A DNA stretch of 64,000 nucleotides from Microbacterium allomyrinae (GCF_020682705.1 NZ_JAGTTN010000008.1:62001-126000), one strand, 5' to 3'; shown: positions 48,473 through 57,355, counted from the stretch's first letter. The notes: generated from the sequence alone by a model not told the origin. Translations and numbers: made by a program.

Positions 48473-48506
48473 AAGAGGGACGGATGCCGCGGCATCCGTC
48501 CCTCTT
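48473..48506 (+). terminator. intrinsic terminator of icd
   Basis: A perfect 34-base palindrome (17 base pairs if fully extruded) centred on CCGCGG and ending in TTTC, ten bases after the icd stop. Its arms contain GGATGCC/GGCATCC. Confidence 0.8.
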
Positions 48507-48655
48507 TCGTGCGCGGGTCAGAAACCCCACGCCGGCCGCTGCACGGGAGGCTGTGCTCCCGCGGGGGCCGCACAGGTCGACCGAAGGGGCGGCACGGCTC
48601 TCTTCGGGATGGGCTCGCGGCGATCGGCGCCGATGGGCGATGATCGCGCTCGTGA

Positions 48656-50164
48656 TCAGTAGTGGACCCAGACCTCGGTGCCGGTGGCCGTCCACTCGTA
48701 GACGAATTTGGCATCGTCGTTCCACATGTTCACGCAGCCGTGGCTCTGCGGAAAACCGAGCGAGGAACGGAAGGCCGACGCGCCGTGGAAGGCGATATCG
48801 GGCGCGAACCACGTGATCCAGGGCACGTCTTCTGTGCAATAGCTGTTCACTGCGTTCGGGTTGTAGCACAGCGCACCCATGTCCTGCATGCGGGTGTAGG
48901 CGTTCACGGTGAAGCGCCCGGTGGGAGTCGCCGTTCCGGGGAGTCCCGAAGAGATCGTGTAGGAGCCGATGACGCTCCCGTTCTCGAAGAGGGACGCCGT
49001 CTGGGTGGAGAGGTTCACCTCGACGGTGCGGGCCAGCGTCGTGATGACGGGCTCGACCTCGGTCGCGGGCAGTTGGAACGTCGCGTTGCCGGTGGCCAGC
49101 TGCTCGGCGAAGTCGGACGCCACGTTCGAGGTGTCGCCGAGCTCGCGGCCCGAGACGCCTGCCGCCTCCTCGCGGAGCACATCGCCGGAAGAGTTGGTGA
49201 TGACGGCGCCGTTCTCCACCGGCCGGTTGACGGACGCGGCGAGGCCGTCGACGAGGGGCTGGATCGCCCCGGCATCGGCGGTGATCTCGAAGGTGCCGCG
49301 CTCGCCGGGGGCCACCGTGAGCCACGAGGCGGCGAGGGCCCGATCGACGGGGACGGTGCGCTCTTCGCCGATGTAGAAGCCGGCGGAGTCGAGCATCGCG
49401 TTGAGCCGCGAGGCCGTGGCCGTCGCCACGTAGGTCGGCGTATCGGCTTGGATGTCGGCCTCGACGACCTCGAACTCGACGCGCTCCTCGCCGGCGGCGA
49501 ATGCTGCCTGCAGGGTGTCGCGGACGGCATCGACGTCGATGCCGGTGCCGAGGACGGCGGGGGTCGCGACGTACGACGCGGTCGCGGGATCGAACGCGAG
49601 GACGGCATCGACGGGGTCGGTGTAGAGCTCCGGCGCGGCGGCGCGAAGGGCGCTCGTCGCAGCCTCTGCGTCGACGAACACGGGTGCCGCCGGCACGGGG
49701 GCGAACCACGTCGTCGGGTTCCACATCGGGTGCTCGGCGAATGCCGCATCGGCGAGGGCGCGTGCATCGACCGAAGCGCCCAGGTCGGCGCCGGTGACCT
49801 CGACGTCGCCGCCTTCTCCCGTCAGCACGACGGTGGTCGCTGCGAGCCGCTGCTCGATCGCATCGGCCGCGGCCCCCGGCGTCATCCAGCCGACCGATAC
49901 GCCGGCGACCGTGGTGCCGGGGGCGATCAGCACGAGCGACGACGCCACCAGGGCGACCACTGCCGCTCCCGCGCCGACGCCGATCCACAGCGCCGTCCGG
50001 CGCTTCTTCGGCTCGGGCTCGACCGGAGCCCAGGCATACACGGGTGCATCGGGCCCGCCGCCGGTGGGTGTGCCGTCCGTGGGGGTCGTCTCGGATTCCC
50101 CTGGGTCGACGACACCGTCGTTCGACGCCTCATCGGCGCCTGGCTTGGTCGCCAGATCCGTCAC
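48656..50164 (-). CDS. L,D-transpeptidase (YkuD) with VanW-like/PG-binding repeats
   Basis: 502 residues from GTG 50164. Residues 1-55 are a cytosolic acidic/Pro-rich stretch, 56-80 one membrane helix (LWIGVGAGAAVVALVASSLVL). Residues 85-350 contain two related peptidoglycan-binding-type domains (GVSVGWMTPGAAADAIEQRL, GTGIDVDAVRDTLQAAF). Residues 370-502 are the YkuD catalytic domain: EVNLSTQTASLFENG, SYTISSGLPGTATPTGRFTV, IAFHGAS and SHGCVNM with Cys477. It makes 3-3 cross-links in peptidoglycan or attaches proteins outside the membrane. Single gene. Confidence 0.93.
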   Translation of the reverse strand: MTDLATKPGADEASNDGVVDPGESETTPTDGTPTGGGPDAPVYAWAPVEPEPKKRRTALWIGVGAGAAVVALVASSLVLIAPGTTVAGVSVGWMTPGAAADAIEQRLAATTVVLTGEGGDVEVTGADLGASVDARALADAAFAEHPMWNPTTWFAPVPAAPVFVDAEAATSALRAAAPELYTDPVDAVLAFDPATASYVATPAVLGTGIDVDAVRDTLQAAFAAGEERVEFEVVEADIQADTPTYVATATASRLNAMLDSAGFYIGEERTVPVDRALAASWLTVAPGERGTFEITADAGAIQPLVDGLAASVNRPVENGAVITNSSGDVLREEAAGVSGRELGDTSNVASDFAEQLATGNATFQLPATEVEPVITTLARTVEVNLSTQTASLFENGSVIGSYTISSGLPGTATPTGRFTVNAYTRMQDMGALCYNPNAVNSYCTEDVPWITWFAPDIAFHGASAFRSSLGFPQSHGCVNMWNDDAKFVYEWTATGTEVWVHY

Positions 50165-50262
50165 GTCTTCACCCCCCGACTGTGAGCAACGCTTCCCTCA
50201 TGGTAATCGACGCGCGCGAGCGCGCGGGTTACAGGCTGATCACGCGTGCGGGGAGGGCTGGC

Positions 50263-50748
50263 TCAGGGCGCGCAGAGCTCCTGGAACTTCTCGCCGGTCT
50301 CCTGGAAGGTCGTGCCGAGCTCCTCCATCTCGGCGAGCTTCGACACGTCGCCTTCGGCGATCGCGCCCATGACGTCGGCGACATTCTGGAACATCTCCTG
50401 GAGCGAGGGCAGCACGGCGGCGACCTCGTCGTTGGTGATCTCCGATGACATGTCCGCGAGGCGGTCGGCCGCGGCGTTCATCGCGTCGACGACGGCGCCC
50501 GGGTCTTCGCTGGAGACGTTCTCGAACTCGTCGGTGGCCTCGGTGATCGTCTCCTGCACCAGCTGGCACGCAGCGGCGGTGGACTGGCCGTCGTCGCCCG
50601 AGGCGTCCTCGCTCCGCGGCGCGGTGGTGGCGTCGCCCGCCGATCCTCCCGGGAGGAACGGGATGCCGCTGCACGCGGTCAGCCCGAGCAGAGCGGTGCA
50701 GGCGATTGTCAGAGCGGCGATCGGGCGGGCCAGGCGCGACGTGGTCAT
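50263..50748 (-). CDS. small secreted lipoprotein of unknown function
   Basis: 161 residues from ATG 50748, selected by TACAGT six bases upstream. Signal peptide MTTSRLARPIAALTIACTAL, then lipobox GLTAC with Cys28 or so as lipid anchor. The mature part starts with a Gly/Asp/Ser linker and continues as a mostly helical domain with two Cys (AAACQLVQE and the C-terminal KFQELCAP), which may form a disulfide. I do not recognise the family. Codirectional with, but separated by 98 bases from, the L,D-transpeptidase. Confidence 0.75.
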   Translation of the reverse strand: MTTSRLARPIAALTIACTALLGLTACSGIPFLPGGSAGDATTAPRSEDASGDDGQSTAAACQLVQETITEATDEFENVSSEDPGAVVDAMNAAADRLADMSSEITNDEVAAVLPSLQEMFQNVADVMGAIAEGDVSKLAEMEELGTTFQETGEKFQELCAP

Positions 50749-50754
50749 CGCACC

Positions 50755-50760
50755 ACTGTA
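50755..50760 (-). promoter_or_regulatory. -10 box TACAGT of the lipoprotein gene (minus strand)
   Basis: TACAGT-GGTGCG-ATG, six-base leaderless spacing. Confidence 0.5.
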
Positions 50761-50871
50761 AGGGACGGAATTCCGGTGCATCAGGGGTCCGCCTCGCCCC
50801 ACCGGGACGGATGCCGTTGCGTAACAGTTTTGTAAACCATCCGATCAAATGGAGGGGAACGCTTGCGGTTT

Positions 50872-50898
50872 GTTTGTTCGTAAGGTCTACTAACAAAC
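50872..50898. promoter_or_regulatory. ROK-regulator operator: GTTTGTT ... AACAAAC
   Basis: A perfect seven-base inverted repeat with 13 bases between its arms, directly before ATG 50899 and covering the -10 region (TTGCGG at 50863-50868, TCTACT at 50886-50891). The 18 bases at 50880-50897 match 14 of 18 with 62296-62313 upstream of the GH20 gene. Autoregulation is likely. Confidence 0.6.
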
Positions 50899-52095
50899 AT
50901 GTCAACGTCGGATGCGCAGAGCGGCCCTTCGATCCTGGAGTCGCCGTCCAAGCCTGTCGCCCACGGGCGTGCGTTCGCTCCCGGACGCACGCTCCGCCAG
51001 GGCGGCAAGGTTCTTCCCGAGCACGCCCGCGGACACAACCGGTCGCTGGTGCTTCAGACGCTGTTCCACCAGGGCGCCATGAGTCGTGCCGATCTCGCAC
51101 GCGAGACCGGGCTGACACGCGTGACGATGTCCGACCTCGTCGCCGAGCTCATCGCCGACGGCTTCGTCGCCGAGATGGGGGTGCGCGAAGCATCGGGCCC
51201 CGGCAAACCCGCGATGCTGATCGATCTCGATCGCGACGGTCACCGCATCGTCGGAATCGACCTGTCGGGCAACGACTCGCTGATCGGCGCCGTCTTGACG
51301 CTCGACGGCAGCATCGTCGCCCGTCGCGAGGTGCCGCTGCCCGTCGCCGCAGATCTCGTCAGCACCATGGTCGACCTCGCCCGTGCCCTCGTGGCCGATT
51401 CGCATGCCCCTGTCCTCGGGATCGGCGTCGGCACGCCCGGTGTCGTGGATGACCGCGGCGTGATTCTGACCGCGCCGAACTTCGGCTGGGCCGGCTTCGA
51501 TCTCGAAGGCGCGCTGCGCGGGGCCCTGGGGCTGCCGGTCCTGGTCGCCAACGACGCGAACGCCGCGGTGCTCGCCGAGTACACGTTCGGCGGAGCAGCC
51601 GACGATGTGCTGCTCGTCAAGGTCGGTCGAGGCGTCGGCTCAGGGCTCCTTGCATCCGGTCAGCCCATGCGCGGCAGTCGCTTCGCCGCCGGCGAGATCG
51701 GCCACGTCACCGTCGGCACCGACGGCGGGCCGCAGTGCGCCTGCGGCAAGGTGGGATGCCTGGAGGCATGGCTGTCGGTGCCCGCCCTCACCTCGCGCCT
51801 GGCCGCGGCGTCCGCTCCCGCCGATCGCGAAGGCATCCTGCGCGACGCGGGCGAGCGACTGGGCATCGCCCTGGCCCCGGTCGTCGGTGCTCTCGACGTA
51901 TCGGAGATCGTGCTGTCGGGGCCGCCCGAGCTTCTCAGCGGGCCTCTCGCCGAGGAGGCCCTGGCAACTCTCCGCGCCCGCACGCTGGCCCAGCCGCACG
52001 AGGGTGTGCGCGTGCGCATGACGCAACAGGGCGACGACATCGTCCTGCGAGGCGCCGCCGTCATGGTCCTGTCCGGGCAGCTCGGCGTGTCGTAG
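50899..52095 (+). CDS. ROK-family (NagC/XylR-type) transcriptional repressor
   Basis: 398 residues. Residues 45-105 form a winged helix (NRSLVLQTLFHQGAMSRADLARETGLTRVTMSDLVAEL). Residues 115-398 are the ROK sugar-binding domain: IGIDLSGND in the phosphate loop position, GIGVGTPGVVD, VLVANDANAAVLAEY, AGEIGHVTVG, and the zinc motif CACGKVGCLEAW. Kinase activity is not expected in this subgroup. It should sense an amino sugar or its phosphate and repress the following transport genes and, by shared motif, the GH20-nagA operon. ATG lies at the predicted transcription start. Confidence 0.9.
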   Translation: MSTSDAQSGPSILESPSKPVAHGRAFAPGRTLRQGGKVLPEHARGHNRSLVLQTLFHQGAMSRADLARETGLTRVTMSDLVAELIADGFVAEMGVREASGPGKPAMLIDLDRDGHRIVGIDLSGNDSLIGAVLTLDGSIVARREVPLPVAADLVSTMVDLARALVADSHAPVLGIGVGTPGVVDDRGVILTAPNFGWAGFDLEGALRGALGLPVLVANDANAAVLAEYTFGGAADDVLLVKVGRGVGSGLLASGQPMRGSRFAAGEIGHVTVGTDGGPQCACGKVGCLEAWLSVPALTSRLAAASAPADREGILRDAGERLGIALAPVVGALDVSEIVLSGPPELLSGPLAEEALATLRARTLAQPHEGVRVRMTQQGDDIVLRGAAVMVLSGQLGVS

Positions 52096-52150
52096 CCGTT
52101 CGCGCCCGGCCTCGCGCTCCGGCATCCGCATCGCCCCACATCTGAAGATC

Positions 52151-52205
52151 CCCCGGATGGGTCACCCGACCCGTCATCACCCCCCCGGATGGGTCACCCG
52201 ACCCG
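52151..52205. repeat. two 23-base direct repeats upstream of the sugar-binding protein gene
   Basis: The 23 bases at 52151-52173 return unchanged at 52183-52205. Each copy contains GGATGGGTCACCCGACCC, with a short GGGTCACCC palindrome. They lie 33-87 bases before the lipoprotein ATG, in the 142-base gap after the ROK gene. Confidence 0.85.
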
Positions 52206-52237
52206 CCCGACACCAAGAGAACACGAAGGAAGAGACC

Positions 52238-53572
52238 ATGAAGAAGACGCTTGGAGCCGTGGCGCTTCTCGGCGCCTCGGCACTGGTGCTCGCCGGCTGC
52301 GCCGGCGCGAGCACGCCCACCGGAGACTCCGACGCCTCGGGATTCGACACCGAAGGCGCCCAGGGGCAGGACATCACGTTCTGGCTCATGGGCGGCGACA
52401 CGCCGGCCGCGCTGCGCGAGTACCTCGTCGCGGAGTACGAGGACGCCACCGGCGGCACCCTCACCATCGAGGAGCAGTCCTGGGGTGACGCGCTGACCAA
52501 GCTCGCCAACCAGCTGCCCGACGCCAAGAACACCCCCGACGTCACCGAGATCGGCAACACCTGGTCGCCGACCTTCACGACCTCGGGCGCGTTCAGCGAC
52601 CTGAGCGGCGTGTACGAGGACCTGGGCGGCGAAGACCTGCTCCAGTCGTTCGTCGACGTCGGAACGGTCGACGGCGCGCAGTACGCGCTGCCGTACTACT
52701 TCGGCTCGCGCTACATCACGTACCGCAAGGACATCTGGGAGGCTGCGGGCCTCGAAGTTCCCACCACTCTCGACGAGTTCAACGAGTCGGTCGCGGCGCT
52801 GCGCACCGACGACCAGTCCGGGTTCTACATCGGCGGCGAGGACTGGCGCAACGGCATCTCGTGGATCTTCGCCAACGGCGGCGAGCTCGCGGCGAAGGAC
52901 GGCGACACCTGGACGTCGACGCTGAGCGACGAGAAGACGATCGCGGGCCTCGAGCAGTTCCAGGCCCTGTTCGCGGACGCGTCGAACGCGCCTGCGACCG
53001 AGGACGACAGCACGCCCTGGGTCAACATCAACAACGACAAGAGCGGCGCGGCCCCCACGGCGGCCACGATCATCGCTCCCGGCTGGGCGCACTGGTCGAT
53101 CGGCGACTTCGTCGAGGAGAAGACGGCCGACGACGGCACCGTCTCCGAGGTTCGCGAGTGGAACGACGACACGTTCGGCGTCTTCCCGCTGCCCGGCCTC
53201 ACCGAGGGCGAAGCCGCACCCGTATTCGCGGGCGGCTCGAACATCGGCATCTCGGCCAAGAGCGAGAACCAGGCGGGAGCCAAGGAGCTGCTGCGCATCA
53301 TCTACTCGGACGAGTACCAGCAGATGCTCGGCGAGAACGGCCTGGGACCTGCGAACACGCAGTTCGTGGACTCGCTCGGCGACGACATCTTCGCTGCGGC
53401 GCTCATCGAGTCGGCGCTGAACTCCAAGCTCACCCCGGCCGCGCCGGGCTGGGCTGCCGTCGAGGGTCAGAAGATCCTCGAGGAGTTCTTCGGAAAGGTC
53501 GCGGCCGGTGGTGACATCGAAGCCCTCGCCGGCGAGTACGACGAGAAGATCGACGCCATCATCAACGGCTGA
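52238..53572 (+). CDS. sugar ABC transporter substrate-binding lipoprotein (family 1)
   Basis: 444 residues from ATG 52238, with GAAGGAAGAG upstream. Signal peptide MKKTLGAVALLGASALVL with lipobox LAGC (Cys22). Mature features of family 1: DITFWLMGGD, LTIEEQSWGDALTKLANQL, TPDVTEIGNTW, YYFGSRYITYRKDIWEAAGL, GGSNIGISAKSENQAGAKELL. It captures an oligosaccharide or GlcNAc outside the cell. A stable hairpin follows its stop, before the permease genes. Context (ROK kinase, NagB, GH20, NagA) argues for GlcNAc or chitobiose as ligand. Confidence 0.93.
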   Translation: MKKTLGAVALLGASALVLAGCAGASTPTGDSDASGFDTEGAQGQDITFWLMGGDTPAALREYLVAEYEDATGGTLTIEEQSWGDALTKLANQLPDAKNTPDVTEIGNTWSPTFTTSGAFSDLSGVYEDLGGEDLLQSFVDVGTVDGAQYALPYYFGSRYITYRKDIWEAAGLEVPTTLDEFNESVAALRTDDQSGFYIGGEDWRNGISWIFANGGELAAKDGDTWTSTLSDEKTIAGLEQFQALFADASNAPATEDDSTPWVNINNDKSGAAPTAATIIAPGWAHWSIGDFVEEKTADDGTVSEVREWNDDTFGVFPLPGLTEGEAAPVFAGGSNIGISAKSENQAGAKELLRIIYSDEYQQMLGENGLGPANTQFVDSLGDDIFAAALIESALNSKLTPAAPGWAAVEGQKILEEFFGKVAAGGDIEALAGEYDEKIDAIING

Positions 53573-53585
53573 GATTCCGTGAAAG

Positions 53586-53618
53586 CCGGGGTCGCGAGCT
53601 GTCCGCTCGCGACCCCGG
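53586..53618 (+). terminator. 14-base-pair hairpin between binding protein and permease genes
   Basis: CCGGGGTCGCGAGC pairs exactly with GCTCGCGACCCCGG, loop of five bases. Located 14 bases after the binding-protein stop and without T-run. Such hairpins usually lower read-through or stabilise the upstream mRNA so that the binding protein is made in excess. Confidence 0.6.
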
Positions 53619-53648
53619 ACCCCTGAGAGACCCCTGAAGGAGGCGGGC

Positions 53649-54605
53649 ATGGCCACTGCTGCCCCCACCACCCTGCAACGCGACGCACGCCCCGACGAAT
53701 CCGTCGGCTCGCGCCGCCGCCCGCCCATCGCCCATCTGCTCCTGATCCCGGCGATCGTGATCCTGCTGTTCGGCATGGGCTACCCCGTGATCTGGCAGGT
53801 CATCACGTCCTTCCAGAAGTACGGCGCCCTCCAGCAGCTCGGCGGCAAGGCGCCGGAATTCGTCGGGCTCGACAACTACATCGCGATCGCGACGAGCCCC
53901 ACCTTCTGGGCGGTGGCGCTGCGCTCGATCGTCTTCTGCCTCGTCACCGCCTTCATCACCGTCGTGATCGGCATGGCGCTCGCACTGCTCATGACCCGCG
54001 TCGCCGCCACGGTGCGCATCATCCTCCAGCTCTCGCTCCTGCTCGCATGGGCGATGCCGGTCGTTGCGGCCATGACCGTCTGGATCTGGCTCTTCGACCG
54101 CCGCCGCGGCGTCGTCAACTATCTGCTCGATCTCATCCCCGGCGTCGAGATGAACCAGTTCAACTGGATCGGCGGCGAGCCGTTCGTCTTCTTCCTCGTC
54201 GCATCGATCATCGTGGTCTGGATGTCGGTTCCCTTCGTCGCCTTCTCCTCCTACGCCGGCCTCACCCAGGTGTCGGGCGAGATCATCGAGGCCAGCCAGC
54301 TCGACGGCGCCACCGGCTGGCAGCGACTGCGCTTCATCGTGCTGCCGGTCATCCGTCCGGTGATCATGATCGTGCTGCTGCTGAACCTCATCTGGGATCT
54401 GCGCGTCTTCACGCAGATCACGATGCTGCAGGATGCCGGCTCGAACTCGAGCGACTACGACCTGCTCGGCACGTACATCTACAAGATGGGCGTCGCAGGT
54501 CTCAACTACGGCCAGGGAGCCGCGATGGCGCTCTTCGTGCTGGCGCTGACCATCGTCCTCAGCTGGTTCTACATCCGCAGTCTCCTGAAGGAGGACCAGG
54601 TCTGA
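53649..54605 (+). CDS. sugar ABC transporter permease, MalF type
   Basis: 318 residues from ATG 53649 (AAGGAGG upstream). Six helices after a cytosolic N-terminus of about 28 residues. The EAA loop reads EIIEASQLDGATGWQRLRFIVLPVIRP, the ATPase contact. LLLAWAMPVVAAMTVWIWLFDRRRGVVNYLL is the usual family segment. Partner is the MalG-type permease, whose ATG overlaps the stop by one base (TGATG). Confidence 0.94.
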   Translation: MATAAPTTLQRDARPDESVGSRRRPPIAHLLLIPAIVILLFGMGYPVIWQVITSFQKYGALQQLGGKAPEFVGLDNYIAIATSPTFWAVALRSIVFCLVTAFITVVIGMALALLMTRVAATVRIILQLSLLLAWAMPVVAAMTVWIWLFDRRRGVVNYLLDLIPGVEMNQFNWIGGEPFVFFLVASIIVVWMSVPFVAFSSYAGLTQVSGEIIEASQLDGATGWQRLRFIVLPVIRPVIMIVLLLNLIWDLRVFTQITMLQDAGSNSSDYDLLGTYIYKMGVAGLNYGQGAAMALFVLALTIVLSWFYIRSLLKEDQV

Positions 54606-55534
54606 TGTCTGTGTCCACACCCACTCCCGCACCCGCGCAGGTCGTGTCCGCTCCGGCGCCGCGCGCCGATCGCCCGGCCGCGGTCGCGCCCGCGCGCCGC
54701 TCGCGCCGCCGCTCCGCCGCCACCTGGGGCTGGGGCGTCCTCGCGATCGTCATCGCCCTGATCTGGGTCTTCCCGGTGTACTGGATGATCAACTCGTCGA
54801 TGCTGTCGTCGGCGACCCTCGAGTCCTTCACTCCCACGTTCCTGCCGTTCGGCGGATCGTTCGCCAACTTCACCGCGGTGATCGACGGGAGCTTCTTCGG
54901 AGCCCTCGGCATCAGCGTGTCGGTGACCCTCATCGCGGTCTTCTGCTGCCTGCTGTTCGCGTTCCTCGCGTCGGTCGCGATCAGCCGCTTCCGTTTCCGG
55001 GGCCGCACCACCTTCGTGCTGGCGATCCTCATCATCCAGATGCTGCCCGCCGAGGGGCTCTTCATCGCGCAGTACAAGATGATGAGCGAGCTCGGGCTGC
55101 TCTCCAACGTGCTGGGCCTCAGCCTGCTCTACATCGCAGCGGTCGTCCCGTTCACTGTGTGGATGCTGCGCGGCTTCGTCGCGGGCGTGCCGGCAGAGCT
55201 CGAAGAGGCCGCGATGGTCGACGGGCTGAGCCGCACCCAGGCGTTCATGCGCATCACGCTGCCCCTGCTGGCCCCGGGGCTGGTGGCGTCGGGCGTGTTC
55301 GCGTTCCTGCAGTGCTGGAACGAGTTCACCGTCGCGCTGGTCATCATGAACGCCGAGAGCGAGACGCTGCCGCTGTGGCTGCGCGGCTTCGTGCAGCAGA
55401 GCGCATCGCGCGCGATCGACTGGGGCGAGGTCATGGCCGCGTCGACGATCGTCGCCATCCCGGTGATCGTGTTCTTCGTCATCGTCCAGGGCCGCATGAC
55501 CAGCGGTCTGGTCGCCGGGGCGGTCAAGGGCTGA
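54605..55534 (+). CDS. sugar ABC transporter permease, MalG type
   Basis: 309 residues from ATG 54605. A long Pro/Ala/Arg-rich cytosolic start (about 40 residues) precedes six helices. IWVFPVYWMINSSMLSS, ISRFRFRGRTTFVLAILIIQMLP, VPFTVWMLRGFVAGVPAELEEAAMVDGLSRTQAF (EAA loop) are diagnostic. No ATPase gene is in the cluster; such importers in actinobacteria often share one MsiK-type ATPase encoded elsewhere. Confidence 0.94.
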   Translation: MSVSTPTPAPAQVVSAPAPRADRPAAVAPARRSRRRSAATWGWGVLAIVIALIWVFPVYWMINSSMLSSATLESFTPTFLPFGGSFANFTAVIDGSFFGALGISVSVTLIAVFCCLLFAFLASVAISRFRFRGRTTFVLAILIIQMLPAEGLFIAQYKMMSELGLLSNVLGLSLLYIAAVVPFTVWMLRGFVAGVPAELEEAAMVDGLSRTQAFMRITLPLLAPGLVASGVFAFLQCWNEFTVALVIMNAESETLPLWLRGFVQQSASRAIDWGEVMAASTIVAIPVIVFFVIVQGRMTSGLVAGAVKG

Positions 55535-55577
55535 TGCGCGAGGATCAGAGCGCCGCCTCCACACGGGAGCGCGGCCG

Positions 55578-56534
55578 ATGAAGGTCGGACTGGACGTCGG
55601 CGGAACCAAGACCGACGCGGTGGCCGTGGACGACGCGGGCACGATCGTGGGACGCCTCCGCGTGCCGACGGGGTGGGGACCGGATGCCGTGACCCAGACC
55701 GTGATCGACGCGGTCCGTGCCCTCGGCACCCAGCGCGGCATCGACCTCGACGCGGTGCGGTCGGTCGGGATCGGCATCCCGGGTCAGATCGAGCCGGGGA
55801 GCGGCCGCGTCGTGCACGCGGTCAACCTGGGGGTCGACGAGCTCGATCTCGCCGCGGCGGTCTCGCCCGCGTTCGGGGTCCCCGTGCAGGTCGAGAACGA
55901 TGTCAAAGCCGCAGCCCTCGGCGCGTACGCGATGCACGGCGCCGACGGCGGGCGTCCCAGACCGGGGTCGATGGCGTACCTCAACGTCGGCACCGGCATC
56001 GCGGCGGGGATCGTGTCGAACGGGGTGCTGTGGCGCGGCGCGCGCGGCACCGCGGGAGAGGTCGGCCACATCTCGGTCGACCCGGGCGGGCCGCTGTGCC
56101 GCTGCGGTCAGCGCGGCTGCATCGAGGCGTTCGCGGGCGGCGGTGCGGTGGCCGAGCGCTGGGCGCGTCGCGGCGCTCTGCCCGTGCGCGACATCTTCGA
56201 CGCCGCCGACGCGGGAGATCCGGCGGCGCTCGAGCTGCGCGCGGGGCTCGCCCGAGGGGTGGCCTCCGCGATCCGGGTGCTCGTGCTCACCGCCGACGTC
56301 GATATCGTTGTTCTCGGAGGAGGTGTGACCGCGTTGGGCGAGCGGCTGATGACGGATGTCGCAGCCGAGCTCTCAGCCAGTGCGGAGGCATCCCCTTTCA
56401 TGCGCTCGCTGCGCCTGCGCGAGCGAGTGGAGCTGCTCCCGGCCGGCTCGCCGGCGGCGGCTCTCGGCGCCGCCCTCGTGGGCGCCGCCGGCACTGCCGA
56501 ACACGACGCCGAGGAGGCACTGGCACATGGCTGA
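55578..56534 (+). CDS. ROK-family sugar kinase (GlcNAc kinase-like)
   Basis: 318 residues from ATG 55578. ATP motif GLDVGGTKTDAVAVD at 4-18, then SVGIGIPGQIE, VQVENDVKAAALGAY with the catalytic Asp, GTGIAAGIVSNGVLWRG, GEVGHISVDPGGPLCRCGQRGCIEAF with the zinc-binding His and CxCGxxGC. Phosphorylates a hexose or N-acetylhexosamine with ATP at C6. The nagB gene overlaps its 3' end by eight bases, so GlcNAc kinase is the best guess; glucokinase remains possible. Confidence 0.88.
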   Translation: MKVGLDVGGTKTDAVAVDDAGTIVGRLRVPTGWGPDAVTQTVIDAVRALGTQRGIDLDAVRSVGIGIPGQIEPGSGRVVHAVNLGVDELDLAAAVSPAFGVPVQVENDVKAAALGAYAMHGADGGRPRPGSMAYLNVGTGIAAGIVSNGVLWRGARGTAGEVGHISVDPGGPLCRCGQRGCIEAFAGGGAVAERWARRGALPVRDIFDAADAGDPAALELRAGLARGVASAIRVLVLTADVDIVVLGGGVTALGERLMTDVAAELSASAEASPFMRSLRLRERVELLPAGSPAAALGAALVGAAGTAEHDAEEALAHG

Positions 56535-57306
56535 GATCGTCATCGTTCGAGACGCGGCGGAGGCGGGCGCGCTCGTCGCCGATGAGATCGTGCGCCTCAT
56601 CCGCACGAACCCCGAGACCGTCCTGGGACTCGCGACCGGTTCGACGCCGCTGCCCGTGTACGAAGCGCTGCGACCGCGCGTCGCTGGCGTCGACCTGTCA
56701 CACGTGCGCGGGTTCGCCCTCGATGAGTACGTGGGGATCGACCGGGCGCACCCCGAGAGCTACCGCTCGGTCATCACGCGCGAGGTCGTCGAGCCCCTCG
56801 GGCTCGACCCGGCCCGCATCCGCACCCCCGACGGATCGCCCGAGGGCATCGAGCACCACGGCGACGAGTACGAGGCCGCCATCCTCGAGGCGGGCGGCAT
56901 CGACCTGCAGATCCTCGGCATCGGCACCGACGGTCACATCGGCTTCAACGAGCCGGGCTCGTCGTTCGCGTCGCAGACGCGCGTCAAGACGCTCACCGAG
57001 CAGACGCGCCACGACAACGCGCGCTTCTTCGACTCGGTCGACGACGTCCCGATGCACTGCGTCACCCAGGGGCTGGGCACGATCCTGCGCGCACGACACC
57101 TGGTGCTTCTCGCCTTCGGCGCGGGCAAGGCCGACGCGGTCGCCGGCGCCGTCGAGGGGCCTGTGACCGCGTCTCTCCCCGGATCGGCGATCCAGCTGCA
57201 TCCCCACGCGACGGTCGTCGTCGACGAGGCGGCCGCGGCGAAGCTCACGCGCGCCGACTACTACCGCTACGCGTTCTCGAACAAGCCCGACTGGCAGGGC
57301 ATCTGA
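56527..57306 (+). CDS. nagB: glucosamine-6-phosphate deaminase
   Basis: 259 residues from ATG 56527, overlapping the kinase gene by eight bases with GGAGG upstream. Asp66 (FALDEYVG), Asp135 and His137 (GTDGHIGFNEPG) and Glu142 line up with Asp72, Asp141, His143 and Glu148 of E. coli NagB. It converts glucosamine-6-phosphate to fructose-6-phosphate and ammonia. Last plus-strand gene of the amino-sugar operon. Confidence 0.97.
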   Translation: MAEIVIVRDAAEAGALVADEIVRLIRTNPETVLGLATGSTPLPVYEALRPRVAGVDLSHVRGFALDEYVGIDRAHPESYRSVITREVVEPLGLDPARIRTPDGSPEGIEHHGDEYEAAILEAGGIDLQILGIGTDGHIGFNEPGSSFASQTRVKTLTEQTRHDNARFFDSVDDVPMHCVTQGLGTILRARHLVLLAFGAGKADAVAGAVEGPVTASLPGSAIQLHPHATVVVDEAAAAKLTRADYYRYAFSNKPDWQGI

Positions 57307-57355
57307 GACCGCGCCGGGCGGCGGGGGACGGGCGGATTCCGCCGTCTCCGCCGCA

